Both the position numbers and the translations under genes were made by a program. The notes beneath the pieces are model-generated. The model searched no databases. It was not told the DNA's origin and saw only the letters and a list, made by a program, of their open reading frames with translations. Source: Apiospora phragmitis (lineage: Eukaryota > Ascomycota > Sordariomycetes > Amphisphaeriales > Apiosporaceae). Taken from it: a DNA stretch of 64,000 bases. How positions within the stretch are numbered: position 1 is the first letter of the stretch; each line of letters begins with the position of its first letter. The stretch is from contig JAQQWL010000004.1 in the NCBI GenBank assembly GCA_038363925.1, forward strand, positions 558,001-622,000, written 5' to 3'. Below, in pieces: positions 35,861 to 47,833 of the stretch.

Positions 35861-38400
35861 TTTATAATACTTAATCTCCCTAATATATATAACTTAATCC
35901 GTATTAAGGAAAGAGAAAAATAAAAGACCACGTTCCGAACTAAATACGGATATTTTAAATATTAAGCTATACCGTTTAGCTTAACTAACGTACCAGCTAA
36001 CTTTTAATCTATAATTAATTATATATTATAAGAATACCTCGATAAGTTTATCGTGATATACCTTAATAACATCCTTATCTATTCCGAAAACGAAAAATAG
36101 CATAAAGAGCACGTAAATCTAATACTCTAGAAGCTGTAGAACACTAATCTACTGGTTAACCTAGAAAAAAGCGAGTTCTATTAAACTTAAGTCATTTTCG
36201 TAGGATATATTATATCCTTAAGAGAAATTCGAATAAAATCCTCTAAAGTATTAGTAATTAAGGAGTAACCGACGCCTATAAACGCTATAAAAATTAAATC
36301 CTTCTTAAAACTAACTAATTATTACCGGATTTTTATTCCCGGATTTAACAAGTTAATAATACCCTTAATAAACCTAATTAAAAAGGACACATTATTTATA
36401 TAAACTAATAAGAAAGAAAAAGCCTTTTAAACTATAAAAGATCGTATTATTAACGAATTAATACTTCGCGTAATAAATCTTATAAAACCCTTCGAAATCG
36501 AAACCGACGCATCGAACTATATAATTAGAAGCTAACTAAGTTAATAAAACGATAACGGAAAACTATACCCCGTCGTATTTTTTTCGAAAAAACTAAATAA
36601 ATTAGAGCTTAATTATTAAATCTATAATAAATAATTAATAACTATTATTAAAGCCTTCGAAAAATAGAAATATTAATTTAGTAAAATAATAAAATTAATA
36701 AAGGTTTATACCGATTATAAGAACCTAACCACGTTCATTATTACAAAAAAATTAAATAAATAATAAATATAATAATTTAAATTCTTATTAAAATTTAACT
36801 TCGTTATTATATATTATAAAGGCAGCGATAACGGAAAGGCCGATACCCTTAACTAACGATTAAACTAGTAGAAAAAAGTTTTATTAAAAACCCGAACTAT
36901 TTTTATATATAATAATAATAATAACCTCGTATTATTACGATAATTATACGTAACTAACCACGTTTAGCACGATAATAAATAGGTTATACGCTTTAGGGAA
37001 TATTACGAATAAATGGACATAGCTACCTTACGACCACCGTACGGAGTATTAAGAAACGGGCTAATATATTACTAAGGTAAGATCCTTATTCCCGAACTAC
37101 ACCGGCAGGAATTCATCCAGGAATTCTATTTATACCCCGCACATAGATACTAAGAAGTATTTAAAACGTAGAAGCGAATTACACGGCTATTTAATTACGA
37201 AAGCTTAAAGGACTAAGTTATAAAGTTTATTAACGAATATAACCTTTATAATAAAGCTAAAGCTACGCGATACTAACCGTATAGAGAGCTATAACTTATA
37301 CCACTATTAAATAGGGTATAAAAAACGATCGCACTGAACTTTATTATTAAACTACCCTTATTAACAGAACTACTAATTAAAGTCGAATACGATAACATAC
37401 TAATAATTACGGATAAGCTTATAAAGTATACCTACTTCCTACCGTATAAAGAGTTTAGCGATACTAGCGACCTTATATACATATTTCTCCGAACTATTAT
37501 TAGCTAATATAAGCTACCGGAAACGATCATTTCCGACCGGGACAAGTTATTTACGGCTAAATTCTAAAAATTACTTATAGCGTAATTAGGCGTAAAATAT
37601 AAACTATTCACAACCTATTACTTATAAACGGATAAATAAACCGAGCGAATAAATTAAACCTTAAAATAGTACCTATAATATTATATTAATTATAAATAAA
37701 ATAACTAGGTAACGTTATTACTTATAACGTAATTCGTATATAATAATATAAATAACGATATTACGCGTATTTCATTATTTCGAACAAATTACGAATACGA
37801 TCCGGAGATTACTAAATAACCCTTAAAAAGAGAACTAGTATTAATCGTAACTATATAAATCGAGAAATTAAAAGAACTTTAAATTACTTTATAATAAGAC
37901 CTCACCTTTTTTTAAAAATAAATAAAGAAATACGCCGATAAAACAAGATTAAAAGGATTAATTTTTAAAAAAAAAAAGTTTACCTCTTACGACGTAACAT
38001 TAAAACTAAATAACCTAGCAACAAACTAGACTTCAAAAAGATCGAACCATTTAAAATCGTAAAAGTTATTTTAAAAACTAATTATTAATTATCGCTATTT
38101 AAAATAATACGGATACACCCTATATTTTATATCTTATTACTTAAACCGGCCCTTAAAAATATAAATATCGATATACGACTAGAAATCGAGACGGATTAAT
38201 ACGAATACGAAATTAAGAAAATTATTAAAAAAAAAAAAGACAAAGCTTCCAATACCTCGTTTAATAAAAAGGTTACCTATTAAAAGATAATACCTAGGAA
38301 CCTAGGAAACATCTAAAGAATATCGTAGAAGAACTCCAGGCGTTCGAAGCGGGATAAGCCTAAATTCAGCCAATAACGACGGCTCTAACGGGACGTTAAA
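35861..38400 (+). pseudogene. 3' pol remnant of GYP1 (reverse transcriptase to chromodomain)
   Basis: It continues the polyprotein interrupted at 28,174. The reverse transcriptase, RNase H and integrase regions follow in order, and the chromodomain lies at about 38,250-38,340. Stops occur every few tens of codons. Joining 28,174 to 35,861 restores the continuity seen in GYP2, which supports the nested-insertion reading. Confidence 0.75.
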
Positions 38401-38439
38401 GTACACCCCGTCCTAATTAAAAAAAAAATCCGACGGCAA

Positions 38440-38970
38440 CGTAAGAATAACCTTAGGCGACGGCTTAGCCGCCGCTTTATAACGAACCTCCTCCCTTAGC
38501 CTCCTCACGCTTAACGCGTTCTAACTCCTTTACGCTTAAAATATCGCGACAAATAGCCCGGGTTATCTTATCGAACTAAAGCTTCTTCTATTTACGAAGG
38601 CGGAAAACCTTATCCTCTAGCGTTTTAATCTCCGCCTCGAGCTTAGCGTTCTACTCCGCGGTAATAAGGAGGGCGGACACCGAAAAACGTATATCGTAAC
38701 TAGATTAATAGTTTATAACGTAAAAAAGGTAACGAAAATAATTATTCGAAGAGGCACGGCACTTTAATTTATAACGAACGTAGTAAGAATAACCGTCCGG
38801 CATCTTTACGAAATTACGAAATAAGGTAAAAACTAAAGCGTTATATTATTTTATCTTTTTAATACGAGGGCGAGGAACGCGACGTTTTTTAATACGACTA
38901 AATATTATAATAAATAGATATTATAATAAAATAAAAAAAGGAGAACTTATTAAAACCTGACGGGTAAAAA
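38440..38970 (-). pseudogene. Antisense accessory frame of GYP1
   Basis: Minus-strand counterpart of the antisense frame in GYP2. Translation across stops gives a long charged helix (NAKLEAEIKTLEDKVFRLRK, then VKELERVKREEAKGGG). It sits in the same place, between chromodomain and 3' LTR. The exact limits are uncertain. The protein is coiled-coil-like with no function that I can assign. Confidence 0.45.
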
Positions 38971-39032
38971 AAATAAGGGTATTTATAAAACCTAGCGCTT
39001 TAAGGATAAAGCGGTTAAAAAAAGGAGGATAA

Positions 39033-39639
39033 TATTATAACTTAACCTAACTATATAACCTAAACCTATAAAAAAAATATCGGCATAGAAATACTATACC
39101 CCGCTTAAAATATAATATTATTAATTATAATAAAACCGCTAGCTATATTAATACTAATTTATCTATACTCCGCGACTAATTATCGCCCGGCATAGCGCCA
39201 CCTCGACAAGCCATGGGACGGATAAGGGCCCAGGAGGCCGAAAACGCAAAATAACGGTTATGTGAAGGATCTCGGGATCTCGCGAGATCTAGAGATCCGG
39301 ATCTCGAGGATCTTAAAGATCCGCGAGATCTAAAGAATTAATAAAAAAGGAATTAAATATATAACTATAAACGTTTTTTATATATTTTATATAAATATTT
39401 TTTATTTTAATAATTAATTTAAATATTAATTTTAATTTATTAATAAAATATATTATTTTAATAATTTTATTATAAATATTTTTAAATTTTATATTTAATT
39501 ACGATTAAATTACGGTTATTATTTATTATATTAATAGGCGACTACTTATTATATATTTAAATACTTTCTCGTATTATTAATATAAACCCCCGTACGTTCT
39601 ACTAAGGTTTTTATTAAACCCTTAATAGCGTTCGTTATA
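39033..39639 (+). repeat. 3' LTR of GYP1
   Basis: 607 bp, starting TATTATAACTTAACC and ending TAGCGTTCGTTATA, then the TATTA duplication. Orientation is opposite to the GYP2 LTRs. It carries the GATCTCGCGAGATC palindromes. Confidence 0.85.
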
Positions 39640-39792
39640 TATTAATAAATTAATATATATTTAAAAGAATAAAATAAGTCGGATTAGAATTCGTTAAGGA
39701 ATCTCTTTTTAAATTAAAATAGCGGTGAATCGTGGTGGAGGTCGACAGGGGGGTTAATTAAAAGGGGGGGTTAATTATGAGGTGACGTACGT

Positions 39793-40214
39793 TATCTCTT
39801 CGAATAAATAGTAGGTCTATTCCTCTTAAGACACTGGGATAACGAGGGATAAGAACTGAAATAATGAGGAATAAATACTGGAATAAAAAGAAATAAACCC
39901 CGAAAGTCGCTTCCCTAGTATACTAAAGAAGGTCGTATCGTCGATATCTTTCGTGGTACAACACAGAGGGAGTAGGGTTGTGGGTACGAAACGACCTAAG
40001 AGAGCCCACAAAACAAGAGATCCATGGTTAGCTGAGACAACGGCGTAAAATATCATAAATTATCTACATTCCGTCCTTGAGGGGGGCCGGGGAGTGGTGA
40101 ATCTCACAAGGATGTAACGAGGCGTTTTGTGGGAGGAGTCAGTCCACCCTTTTATCTATTCACAAAACCAGCTGCTAGGTAATTCACAAGAACTCTGAAG
40201 GCCCTTCTCCATCA
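39793..40214. other. Intergenic flank right of E1
   Basis: GC content rises within about 60 bp of the E1 end. An open frame on the minus strand (39,826-40,056) shows no similarity that I recognise. Before E1 inserted, this flank would have followed directly behind the hydantoinase gene. Confidence 0.45.
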
Positions 40215-41561
40215 TCATACGGTTCCCGGATCCATCAGCGGCCCCACGGGGTTCTCAACCTTTTTCACGTAGATGCCCTCACGCACCTCGCCCTCCACCC
40301 CACCCAAAGCCCCCGTGGTCAGAACCCGAGCATCCGGTTAGCGCGCTCCGACAGTTTGGCCTCAACCTCAGGTCGCAGCGACAAGAAGTTGTTCTCCTGC
40401 TGCCGCAAAAACGACCGCATAAAGAACATCATAACCACAGGCCGCTCCACGTCCTCAGTCCCGCGGTTCGGCCCCGTCGCGTGTCACAGCCGACTCTCGA
40501 ACAGGAGCGCCGACCCCGCGGGCGCCACGGCCGCGACGGTTTCGTACAGGTCGAACAAGTCCCCCGGCGCCACCTGCCCCCGGTGGCTGCCCGGAAACAC
40601 GCGCGTGCCGCCGTTGCGGTCCGTCACGTCCGTCAGGTACCACATGACGTTCAGCCCGTACGCGAGCCCGCGCTGCGGCGGCTGGATCGCGACCTGGTCC
40701 GTGTGCAGCTGCATCGGCACGTTGCCCGGTCGCGCGATGTTGGCTGTGTAGCTGGTGAGGACGGCGTGCTCGCCGAGGAACCAGGGCACGACGGCGTCCA
40801 GGAGCGGGTGGTTCAGGAAGTCGACGAACTCGTCGCCCTTGTTGATGAGGGTCCAGACGCGCTGGCTGGGGGCGTCGGACCCGACGTCGCGGGCGGCGAT
40901 GCCGGCGCGCGCTTCGCCGGCGGCTTGCTGGTGGAGGGCGGTGCGCAGGATGGTGGTTTAGGACGGGGTCAGGACGTTGGCGACGAGGCCGTAGCCGAAC
41001 TCTTGGACGTCGCGCTTGACCTGTTCGATGTCCTCGGTCGGCTGCGGCACGCGCATACCCGGCGTGTACGGCCGCGGTGGCATCGGCGGGTCGGGGGTCA
41101 GCAGGTCGGCGAACTTGATGGCGACCGGGATATCGCCCTGGGGCACGGAGGCTTCGTGGAAGAAGGCGTCCTTGAAGAGGCCGTAACAAGGCTCTAGCTT
41201 GCCCTCGTAGAACTGAGTAATGTACTCGGGCTTGACTAGAATGAGAGTAAGTGGTAAGTCAGGATAAGGAAAGTGAGTATCTGTCCTACTCACTTGTTAC
41301 CTTCGTGTCGGGTTCATCCATGACCTGGTCCAGGAGCTTTGCATCACCTGATCTTGCGTCGATAACGATGGGCGGTCTCTCTTCGCCAAGATTGACTGTG
41401 AGAAGAGCGTCCAATCCTTTCATCAGAGAGAGCTTCTCTTTGATAATTGCCACGGCCCGTTCATAGGCAAGGTCAGCTCTCGAGGCGCCATGATTACCAA
41501 TTTTGTTGGAAGTAAAGTCCAACCCTTGGGTGAAAGTTGGGCCTGGCTGGATTTCCGCCAT
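40215..41561 (-). pseudogene. PhyH-family dioxygenase with SCP2-like N-terminus, broken
   Basis: Exon 1 (41,561-41,294) gives an SCP2/sterol-carrier-like segment (LTVNLGEERPPIVIDARSG). A 58-nt intron (41,293-41,236; branch CTGAC) joins it in frame to KPEYITQFYEGKLEP. The phytanoyl-CoA dioxygenase-like part follows, with Fe(II) ligands in MQLHTDQVA (His, Asp) and the distal His in the block after FESRL, plus GGTRVFPGSH. The fold would be a non-haem iron, 2-oxoglutarate oxygenase. Lesions: TAA at 40,958-40,960; a TGA (at about 40,481) where FESRL should be followed by Trp-His; and a frameshift near 40,317, after which another frame continues (GALGGVEGEVREGIYVKK) to 40,215. Both stops fit transition mutations. 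The substrate is unknown. Confidence 0.85.
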
Positions 41562-42546
41562 GTTGAAAAGTGGTGGTCAAGCAGGAAATGAGGGTAAAAC
41601 TACGAAATGCTGCTGAGGGTCGTATGTGGAGGGCGGTTCATGGATCATCGTGACCCTACATCACATAGAAGAAGAAAAAAAGAGGAGTCACTACTTATGC
41701 CGCTCGGCCATGGTTAGGGGTGGTTCATTCTTGACACACGAAGGCGCGGTTTTGTTCTCGTTCCATCACAGAGCAGTCCAGCATCATTCAATTGGGGACA
41801 CCCCTTTTCGATGGTGCTACTGCTGTGCTACTGGGTGGCAGCGAATCAAACTGCAGGCATTGCTATATCCGCTGCAGGCTTGCATTAGTCGATACGATAT
41901 ATTCCAACGGTCCGAGTGGGGAAGCCTGTCTAGACTTGTTTGGTGGTGTGGTGGCTCAGTCTATCCTCGACGGAAACAGCCACTGAAGAAAAAGTTGACA
42001 TGTAATTTTCTCTGCAGCGTTCAGCTTGCCAGATCCGGTCCTCTATCCTGGTCCCCTGTCTCACCCACATACCGGGAAGCGTTACCGAGGGCGGGTATAG
42101 GTGGCGCATTATGTAATTAACACGCGTCGCCAGCCACAAACAACGTTGATATGAGCTTGACTGGATGTTTGTCACTAATGACCTTTTCCGACTTCAACCC
42201 ATTTTTGCTTATCCTTCTGGGATTCAAGTGTCTGTCTCGGAGGATCGTGTCATTCATATACCCAGTCGCATCTCAGAGCAAGCTTTTCCGAGACACATTC
42301 CCAGGAGCCTGGGACCATTAAATTGGCTGTGCAATCTAGTTCCCTATCATCGGGTGGATTCCCACCCAGATGAGATGTGGTTCCGTTCAAGTCAGGAAAT
42401 TTCCATGATGATGCGACAAGGTAATTGCGATCCTTCTTACTGTTGGTCCTATAGTGTTCTCTAAATGAGGCCTGGTAAAAGCTATAAAACCCAATTCTGC
42501 GTATCCCCTCTCGTGATTGTACATGCGTGCTTTTCCTTCTGCCATA
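41562..42546. other. GC-balanced region without recognisable gene
   Basis: 985 bp between the PhyH start and element F1. Open frames up to 164 codons occur (41,626-42,120 plus) but show no family motif or intron logic. It should contain the PhyH promoter. It also lies directly upstream of the receptor gene once F1 is removed. Confidence 0.45.
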
Positions 42547-44494
42547 AGCTAAAGCACCCCCTCACGGGCTACCCCGTTACGGGCCACCGCGTTTTACCCC
42601 ACGAACGCGTCTTTTCACCGTGCATCTTAATTAAAAAACTCTTTAATTTAATTATTACTTTTTATTTTTTAAAGTTATTATTACTTTTATTTTTTTCGCT
42701 TATTTTTACTCTTTATAACGATATCTTCGTTTAATATTTAAAAGCGTATATAAGCTGCCGTGCGCGACGTAAAGCTTAAAGTAACTATTCGCGAATCCGC
42801 CCGTAAATAGTTAGCCCCTCGATTATATATCTAACGCCGTCTCGTCGGTATACTTATTAAAAGTGAGTTTAATAAAAACTAGTAAGTTTTATTACTACTT
42901 TTAAAAAATAAATTAATATATTAAGCTATTAATTAAACTAGGTTAAGCTTCGCGTTAATATTAATTAAGTTTAAGTTTATAGCTTAGTAGATATTAAACG
43001 CCTCTGAGGCTTCTTATACTTTAAAATAACGATAATATACTCGTTTTTTAATTAAAAACAAGTTCGTTAAAACCGTAAGGTCAAAAATAATTAACTATAG
43101 CCGGGTTAATAAAGCTATAGTAATAAATATTAACGTTTTTTTCGATAGACTTAATACTTTAAAGCTACCTAATATCCTTTTTAAACGCTTTTATAATACC
43201 GACGAAATAGGTATCGGCTAAGGCATTAACGGTAACCACTAGGTGGTTACCGAAGCTACTAGCTATCTAGCCTTTAAGAAAAACGTCGAGAAAAGGGAAT
43301 AGATTACTGCCTTAGAGTGTATAGGCTGTGATGGGGTACCCTTCTCGCCGCTAGTCATTTTTAAAGGGGCCGACGTCTAAAGCCAGTGGTTTCTAGACTA
43401 AGGCGGCCATCTTTAGGATAACTAGCGGTTCGGAGCGTCGCCTAGAGGGTGGACTAGTAATGCCACAGCTTTGAATTAAATCTAAGACATCTTTATCTTT
43501 TATATACGGTCTCGGTATAATAATAAATAGGTCGTCCTAGTCTATAATAATTATAAATTATATACGAATAATAACTTTTTATAACTTTATTTTTTAAATA
43601 AAATATAGCTAATCTTTTATAAACTATACTATAATTATATAGTATAGGTTTTAAATATAAAAGTTTTCGGTTTATTAAAAAAAAGGTTATGAATTATTTT
43701 AAAAAAGTACTTAAATCTAGTTTGTAAATTAAAGCCTACGAAAATAGATATATTAAAAACATACCGCTAAATTAAGATTAACGTATTAATTTTTTTTATA
43801 ATTAAAAACGTTTAAAAAACGGCTAAAATTTATCCGCGGGATCGCTTAAAGCCGTTAATATTAAAATATATTATCTTAAAAGATATAAAGGTTACCTAGG
43901 TACGTTTAAAGTTATCGGAAATAATTAAAAAAGAATTAATACTTAATTTCCTCGCCGAATTAGCTCTAATACTTATTAAAACACCCTTTAATAGCTAGGA
44001 ATTACGGAATAATAATTAGAAATTAACTATTACGGACTTTATTTTTAAAATACCCTCTTAACGGATTTTTATTAAAAAGGTTAATAAATCTTTAAATTAA
44101 AGCGTTAATAAAATTACGTATTTCGAAGCTTAGGTCGATTATTTTTAAATTAAACTCGATAAAAAGATTACGAAAATATATTAAAAAGTAAAAATCGTAC
44201 CGGAATAACGATTTATTTATATAATTAATATACGCCGGGCTAAGCGGAGGCTAAAAAGTAAAGTTATATACGAGGACGAGGCTAACGATATTAAAATACT
44301 AAGAAGGCCTCGCAACGTTATAAAAGCTATAAAAGATAATGGCACGAAAGCGGAGGATTATATTATTATTAAAAATAATGAAAAATAGTGTATTTACGTT
44401 AATTCTAACCGTAGAAATGGCTTTAATTACAGTGGTAAGGGTAGCTCAGTAAAGTGGCCCGTAAGGGGGTGGCCCGTGAGGGGGTGCTTTAGCT
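42547..44494 (+). mobile_element. F1: pogo-type DNA transposon 63 bp upstream of the receptor start
   Basis: 1,948 bp with inverted repeats starting AGCTAAAGCACC and ending GGTGCTTTAGCT, flanked by TA (42,545-46; 44,495-96). Both ends keep a duplicated GTGGCCCGT motif. Plus-strand translation gives FYNTDEIGIG near 43,190, then EATSYLAFKKNVEKRE and ALECIGCDGVPFSPLVIFKG, followed by the second and third acidic blocks (VVLVYNNYK near 43,540). Stops are numerous. The element ends 63 bp before the receptor ATG, so it sits in the promoter or 5' leader. Confidence 0.88.
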
Positions 44495-44557
44495 TACTCT
44501 CCGTAACTTCAATCTCTGTAGCCCTCTACCGCCCAATTTCACTTCAGCTTTCTTATA

Positions 44558-47500
44558 ATGGCGCCCCTACCAATCATACAACCAACTGATATAGCGACTG
44601 CAACGCTAGCAGTCACTGTTGTGCTTGGGGCTATTTCGATCAACACAGTGTCCCTGCACATCTACGTCCGGACTTCTAACAAGGCGTTGGGCTTGGACGA
44701 CTACCTGATGGCAATTGGACTAGTGAGTATACATATGGACATACGCCTACACTATTTCTCAATCGAGAGACTGACTATCCTGACTTGTCCGTTTAGCTGT
44801 TCTCTGTTGCCTGTTGCGTATTTACCAGCATGGACGTCTACTCGGGATTGGGTCACCGGGACGCTGCATTCAAGACTGGATTCTCTAGCAATGACAGCTA
44901 CGTCTTGACTGTCAACGCAGCAAGATGTGAGTGAGGCTCGTTCACATCTACCTGCGACTCCATGCATCACTGACACCTCGTTAGGGCTGGTCTTCTTCCA
45001 AATCACCTACGCCTAGAGCTTAAGCTAAAGCACCCCTCCACGGACCACCCCTTTACGGACCACCGCGTTTCGCTCTATAAACGCGTTGGACCCTTAGATA
45101 ATAATATAGATTTCTCTTACCACTTTTACCTCTTAACTATATATATTATTATTATTTTATTCGTTTTTTTTTAATTATCTCTTTATATCGTCGTTTAATA
45201 TTTAAAGACGCGCGCAGGTTGCGATACGTGACGTAAAGCTCGGACTAGGTGTTCGCGAAGCCGTCCGTAAATAGGATACCGACCGATCCTACGTCATACG
45301 GCGCCTAGCCGGTATACCGACGCGATAAGAATTAAATAAAAACCGGCAGGCATTGTTACTATTTCTTAAGACTTAATTAATAAATTAAGCTATCGGTTAA
45401 ACTAGACTAGGCTTCGCGTTAATGCTTATTAAGTTTAAATATATAGCTTAATAGATGCTAAACGTTTTTAGGGCGTCCTATACGCTAGGGAAACGTTAAT
45501 ATACTCGATTTTTAGCTAGAAACGAGTCCGTTAAAACTATTAGGTCTAAAATAATTAATTATAGCCGCATTAATAGGGTAATTATCGCTAATATTAACGT
45601 TTTTTTAATAGACTTAATACCCCGGAACTGGTTAATATCCCTTTTAAACGCTTTTATAATACTAACGAAATAGGCATCGGCTAAGGCGTTAACGGTAACC
45701 ACTAGGTGGTTGCCGAAGCTACTAGCTATCTAGCCTTTAAAAAAAACGTCGAGAAAAGGGAATAGATCACTACCCTGGAGTGTGTGGGCTATAATAGGGT
45801 AGCCCTCCCGCCGCTGGTTATTTTTAAGGGGGCCAACGTCTAAAGCCAGTAGTTTCCAGACCAAGATAGCCATCTTTTGGGATGACTAGCGGTTTAAAGC
45901 ATCGCTTAAAGGGTGGACTAATAATCTTATAGTATTAGATTAGATTTAAGATATCTTTATTCCTTATATTCGGTCTCGTTACGATAATAAATAAGTCGTC
46001 TTAATTTATAACGGCTATAATTTATATATAAATAAAGACTTTTTATAACTTTATTTTATTAATAAAATATAGCTCGTTTTTTATAAGCTATATTATAATT
46101 ATATCGTATAAGTTTTAAATATAAGGGTCTTCGGGCTATTAAAAAAAAGGCTAAGGATCCTTTTAAAAATATATTTAAACGCGGTCTTTAAACTTAAGCC
46201 TATTAAATTAAATATATTAAAAATATACCGCTAAGCTAGGATTAACGTTTTAACTCTTTTAACGATTTAAAATATTTAAAAAATAGCTAGGATTTATCCG
46301 CGGGATTAATCGAAACCTTTATTATCGAAATATATTATTCTAAAGGATAAAGGTGTCGCCTAACTATATCTAGAGCTACCCCCGGTAATTAATAAGGAAT
46401 TAACGACTAATTTCGTCGCCGAATTAGCTTTAACGCCTATTAAAACACTTTTTAATAATTAAGTATTAAAAAATAATAATCGAAAGCTAGCCGTTATAAA
46501 CTTTATTTTTAACCTCTTTTTTTAAAAACTCTTTACTTGTAAAACTAATAAGGCCTTTAATAAATAAATTAATAAAATCGTAAACCTCGAGGTTTAAATT
46601 AATTATTTTTAAGCTAAACTTAATAAAAAGATTACTAAAATACGTTAAAAAGTAAAAATCGTACCGGGATAGCGATTTATTCGTATAGCTAATATACGAC
46701 GGGTTAAGCAGAGGCTAAAGGGTAGGGTTATATTTGAGGACGAATCCACCGACGTTAAGATACTAAGCAGGCCGCAGAACGATATAAAGGGAATAGAAAA
46801 CGATAGAACGGAGACAGAGGACTATATTATTATTAAGAATACTAGAAAATAGCATATTGTGACTGCTTTTAGCTATAGAAATGACTTTGAATTAAAAGGG
46901 TGTGTTTAGTGGGTTTTCTGGTCCGCGAAGGGGTGGTTCGTAGAGGGGTGCTTTAGCTTACCGTTCATCAAGTCCAGCATCTGCTGGGCTTTGTTACGGA
47001 GGATCACCACGTCTCGCCGCTACAGATACCCTCTGTGGGCTGTCATGGTGTTCAGTGTGGGCATCACGTTCGTGGGGTTCATCGCCGTCATGCTCAACTG
47101 TACGCCCTTTGCCGCCAGCTGGGACCCGTCGCTACGGGCCCCCATCGGCACCGGCCACTGTGACACCCCCGGCCCGCATCAGCCAGATCAGCTACGTCAT
47201 CTCGGCCATCTCGGTCATCACGGACTGAGCCTGTGCTATAATCCCGGCCTTCGTCATCTACGGTCTCAAGATGAGTAGGAACCTTAAGATCACATTGATG
47301 TTCATTCTGGCTCTAGATGCATTGTAAGTAACACATCCTTATCTTGGTCTTTCTATATTGCATACTGACTGATACACAGGGCGAGCATTTCAACGACCTT
47401 GCGGCTTCCTTACTTGCAGTTCTACAATGTACCAACAGACTACTATTGTGAGTCATTGCCCCCTACCGCATCTCATCTACAGGCCATCAGCTAATTCTTT

Positions 47501-47833
47501 TTGCGTCTTAGACAACGTATGCAATATTGTGATCTGGTCCATAGTCGAGTGCGGACTAGGCATCATCGCCAGCTCCCTCCCCTCACTGCGACCGTTCCTG
47601 AAGAACATCGCGATCTTGGGATCGAAGAAGTCCTATGCTTTTCGATCCGGCAGCAACGACACACCAACCAGATCAAGATGCGCAACCTCAGTCAACAGGG
47701 CCGGTCGCTCGCTTCGTGCCGTGGCGGTGGGGACCAGTCGCGGTGGGACCGCGTTGACGACGACAACTCCAGCCAGCAGTATATCATCATGAAGAACGTC
47801 CAAGTGGACGTTGATTACGGGGCCGCTAAGTGA
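44558..47833 (+). pseudogene. Fungal rhodopsin-type (SAT4/PTH11-like) seven-helix receptor, broken and interrupted
   Basis: A membrane protein of the fungal rhodopsin-like family. Exon 1 (44,558-44,722) gives SLHIYVRTSNKALGLDDYL. Introns: 44,723-44,796, 44,927-44,984, 47,324-47,379 and 47,448-47,511, all GT..AG with CTGAC or CTAAT branches. Exon 3 (from 44,985) reads LVFFQITYA, then TAG at 45,014-45,016, and is split at the TA of 45,021-22 by F2. It resumes at 46,961 with FIKSSICWALLRR and helices through VFSVGITFVGFIAVM. Other lesions: one extra base near 47,171, TGA at 47,226-47,228 (Trp expected), and a frameshift near 47,650. The last frame ends DDDNSSQQYIIMKNV...K at 47,833. The gene is dead. 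Its role in sensing is a family inference. Confidence 0.85.
45023..46958 (+). mobile_element. F2: second family-F transposon, inside the receptor exon
   Basis: 1,936 bp with the same termini as F1 and TA on both sides (45,021-22; 46,959-60). Removing it and one TA restores continuous receptor coding across the junction (ITYA.SLPFIKSS). Plus-strand transposase blocks parallel those of F1 (first Asp block near 45,655), with many stops. F1 and F2 are in direct orientation, about 530 bp apart. Confidence 0.9.

Larger units (their letters stand above)
24674..39639 (+). mobile_element. GYP1: Ty3/gypsy chromodomain retrotransposon inserted in E1, split by GYP2
   Basis: Flanked by the 5-bp duplication TATTA (24,669-24,673; 39,640-39,644). 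The same site is present once in E2 at 58,307-58,311. Removing GYP2 and its target repeat leaves about 7.3 kb. Plus-strand translation gives gag from 25,062, then the reverse transcriptase start (KSKDGKPK, DYKKLNEITIKNRYL) just before the break at 28,174. It resumes at 35,861 with NLPN.YNLIRIKE and the polymerase-site region near 36,040-36,090. A C-terminal chromodomain (KGYLLKDNT.EPRKHLKN) lies at about 38,250-38,340. All frames are broken by RIP-type stops. Confidence 0.88.
19099..39792 (-). mobile_element. E1: pogo-type DNA transposon (family E) carrying four nested insertions
   Basis: The ends are inverted repeats of about 46 bp: the left begins ACGTACGTTACC and the right ends GGTGACGTACGT, each flanked by the TA target duplication (19,097-98; 39,793-94). 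The TIR contains two tandem copies of TAATTGACCCCCC. The element's own sequence is in four pieces: 19,099-19,293, 21,217-21,422, 23,342-24,673 and 39,640-39,792, about 1.9 kb in all. Read on the minus strand, the third piece carries transposase blocks of the pogo/Tc1 class: KGWTNNEIVIK, DTRLFILN.YNS and LPPYLLHIF. Insertions B1, B2 and GYP1 fill the gaps. The frame is riddled with stops. A second copy, E2, at 56,790-58,459 lacks the insertions. Confidence 0.88.

Noticed and set aside
19099..39792. A giant Starship-type cargo element
   Set aside because: The length comes from nested insertions. The terminal repeats belong to a ~1.9 kb pogo-type element with TA duplications, and no tyrosine recombinase captain was seen.
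40481..41197. 238-codon plus-strand open frame opposite the PhyH gene
   Set aside because: GC-rich antisense shadow; the minus strand has the PhyH motifs, intron and ligands.
41626..42120. 164-codon plus-strand open frame upstream of the PhyH gene
   Set aside because: No recognisable domain, mixed composition and no splice logic; kept only as part of the intergenic description.
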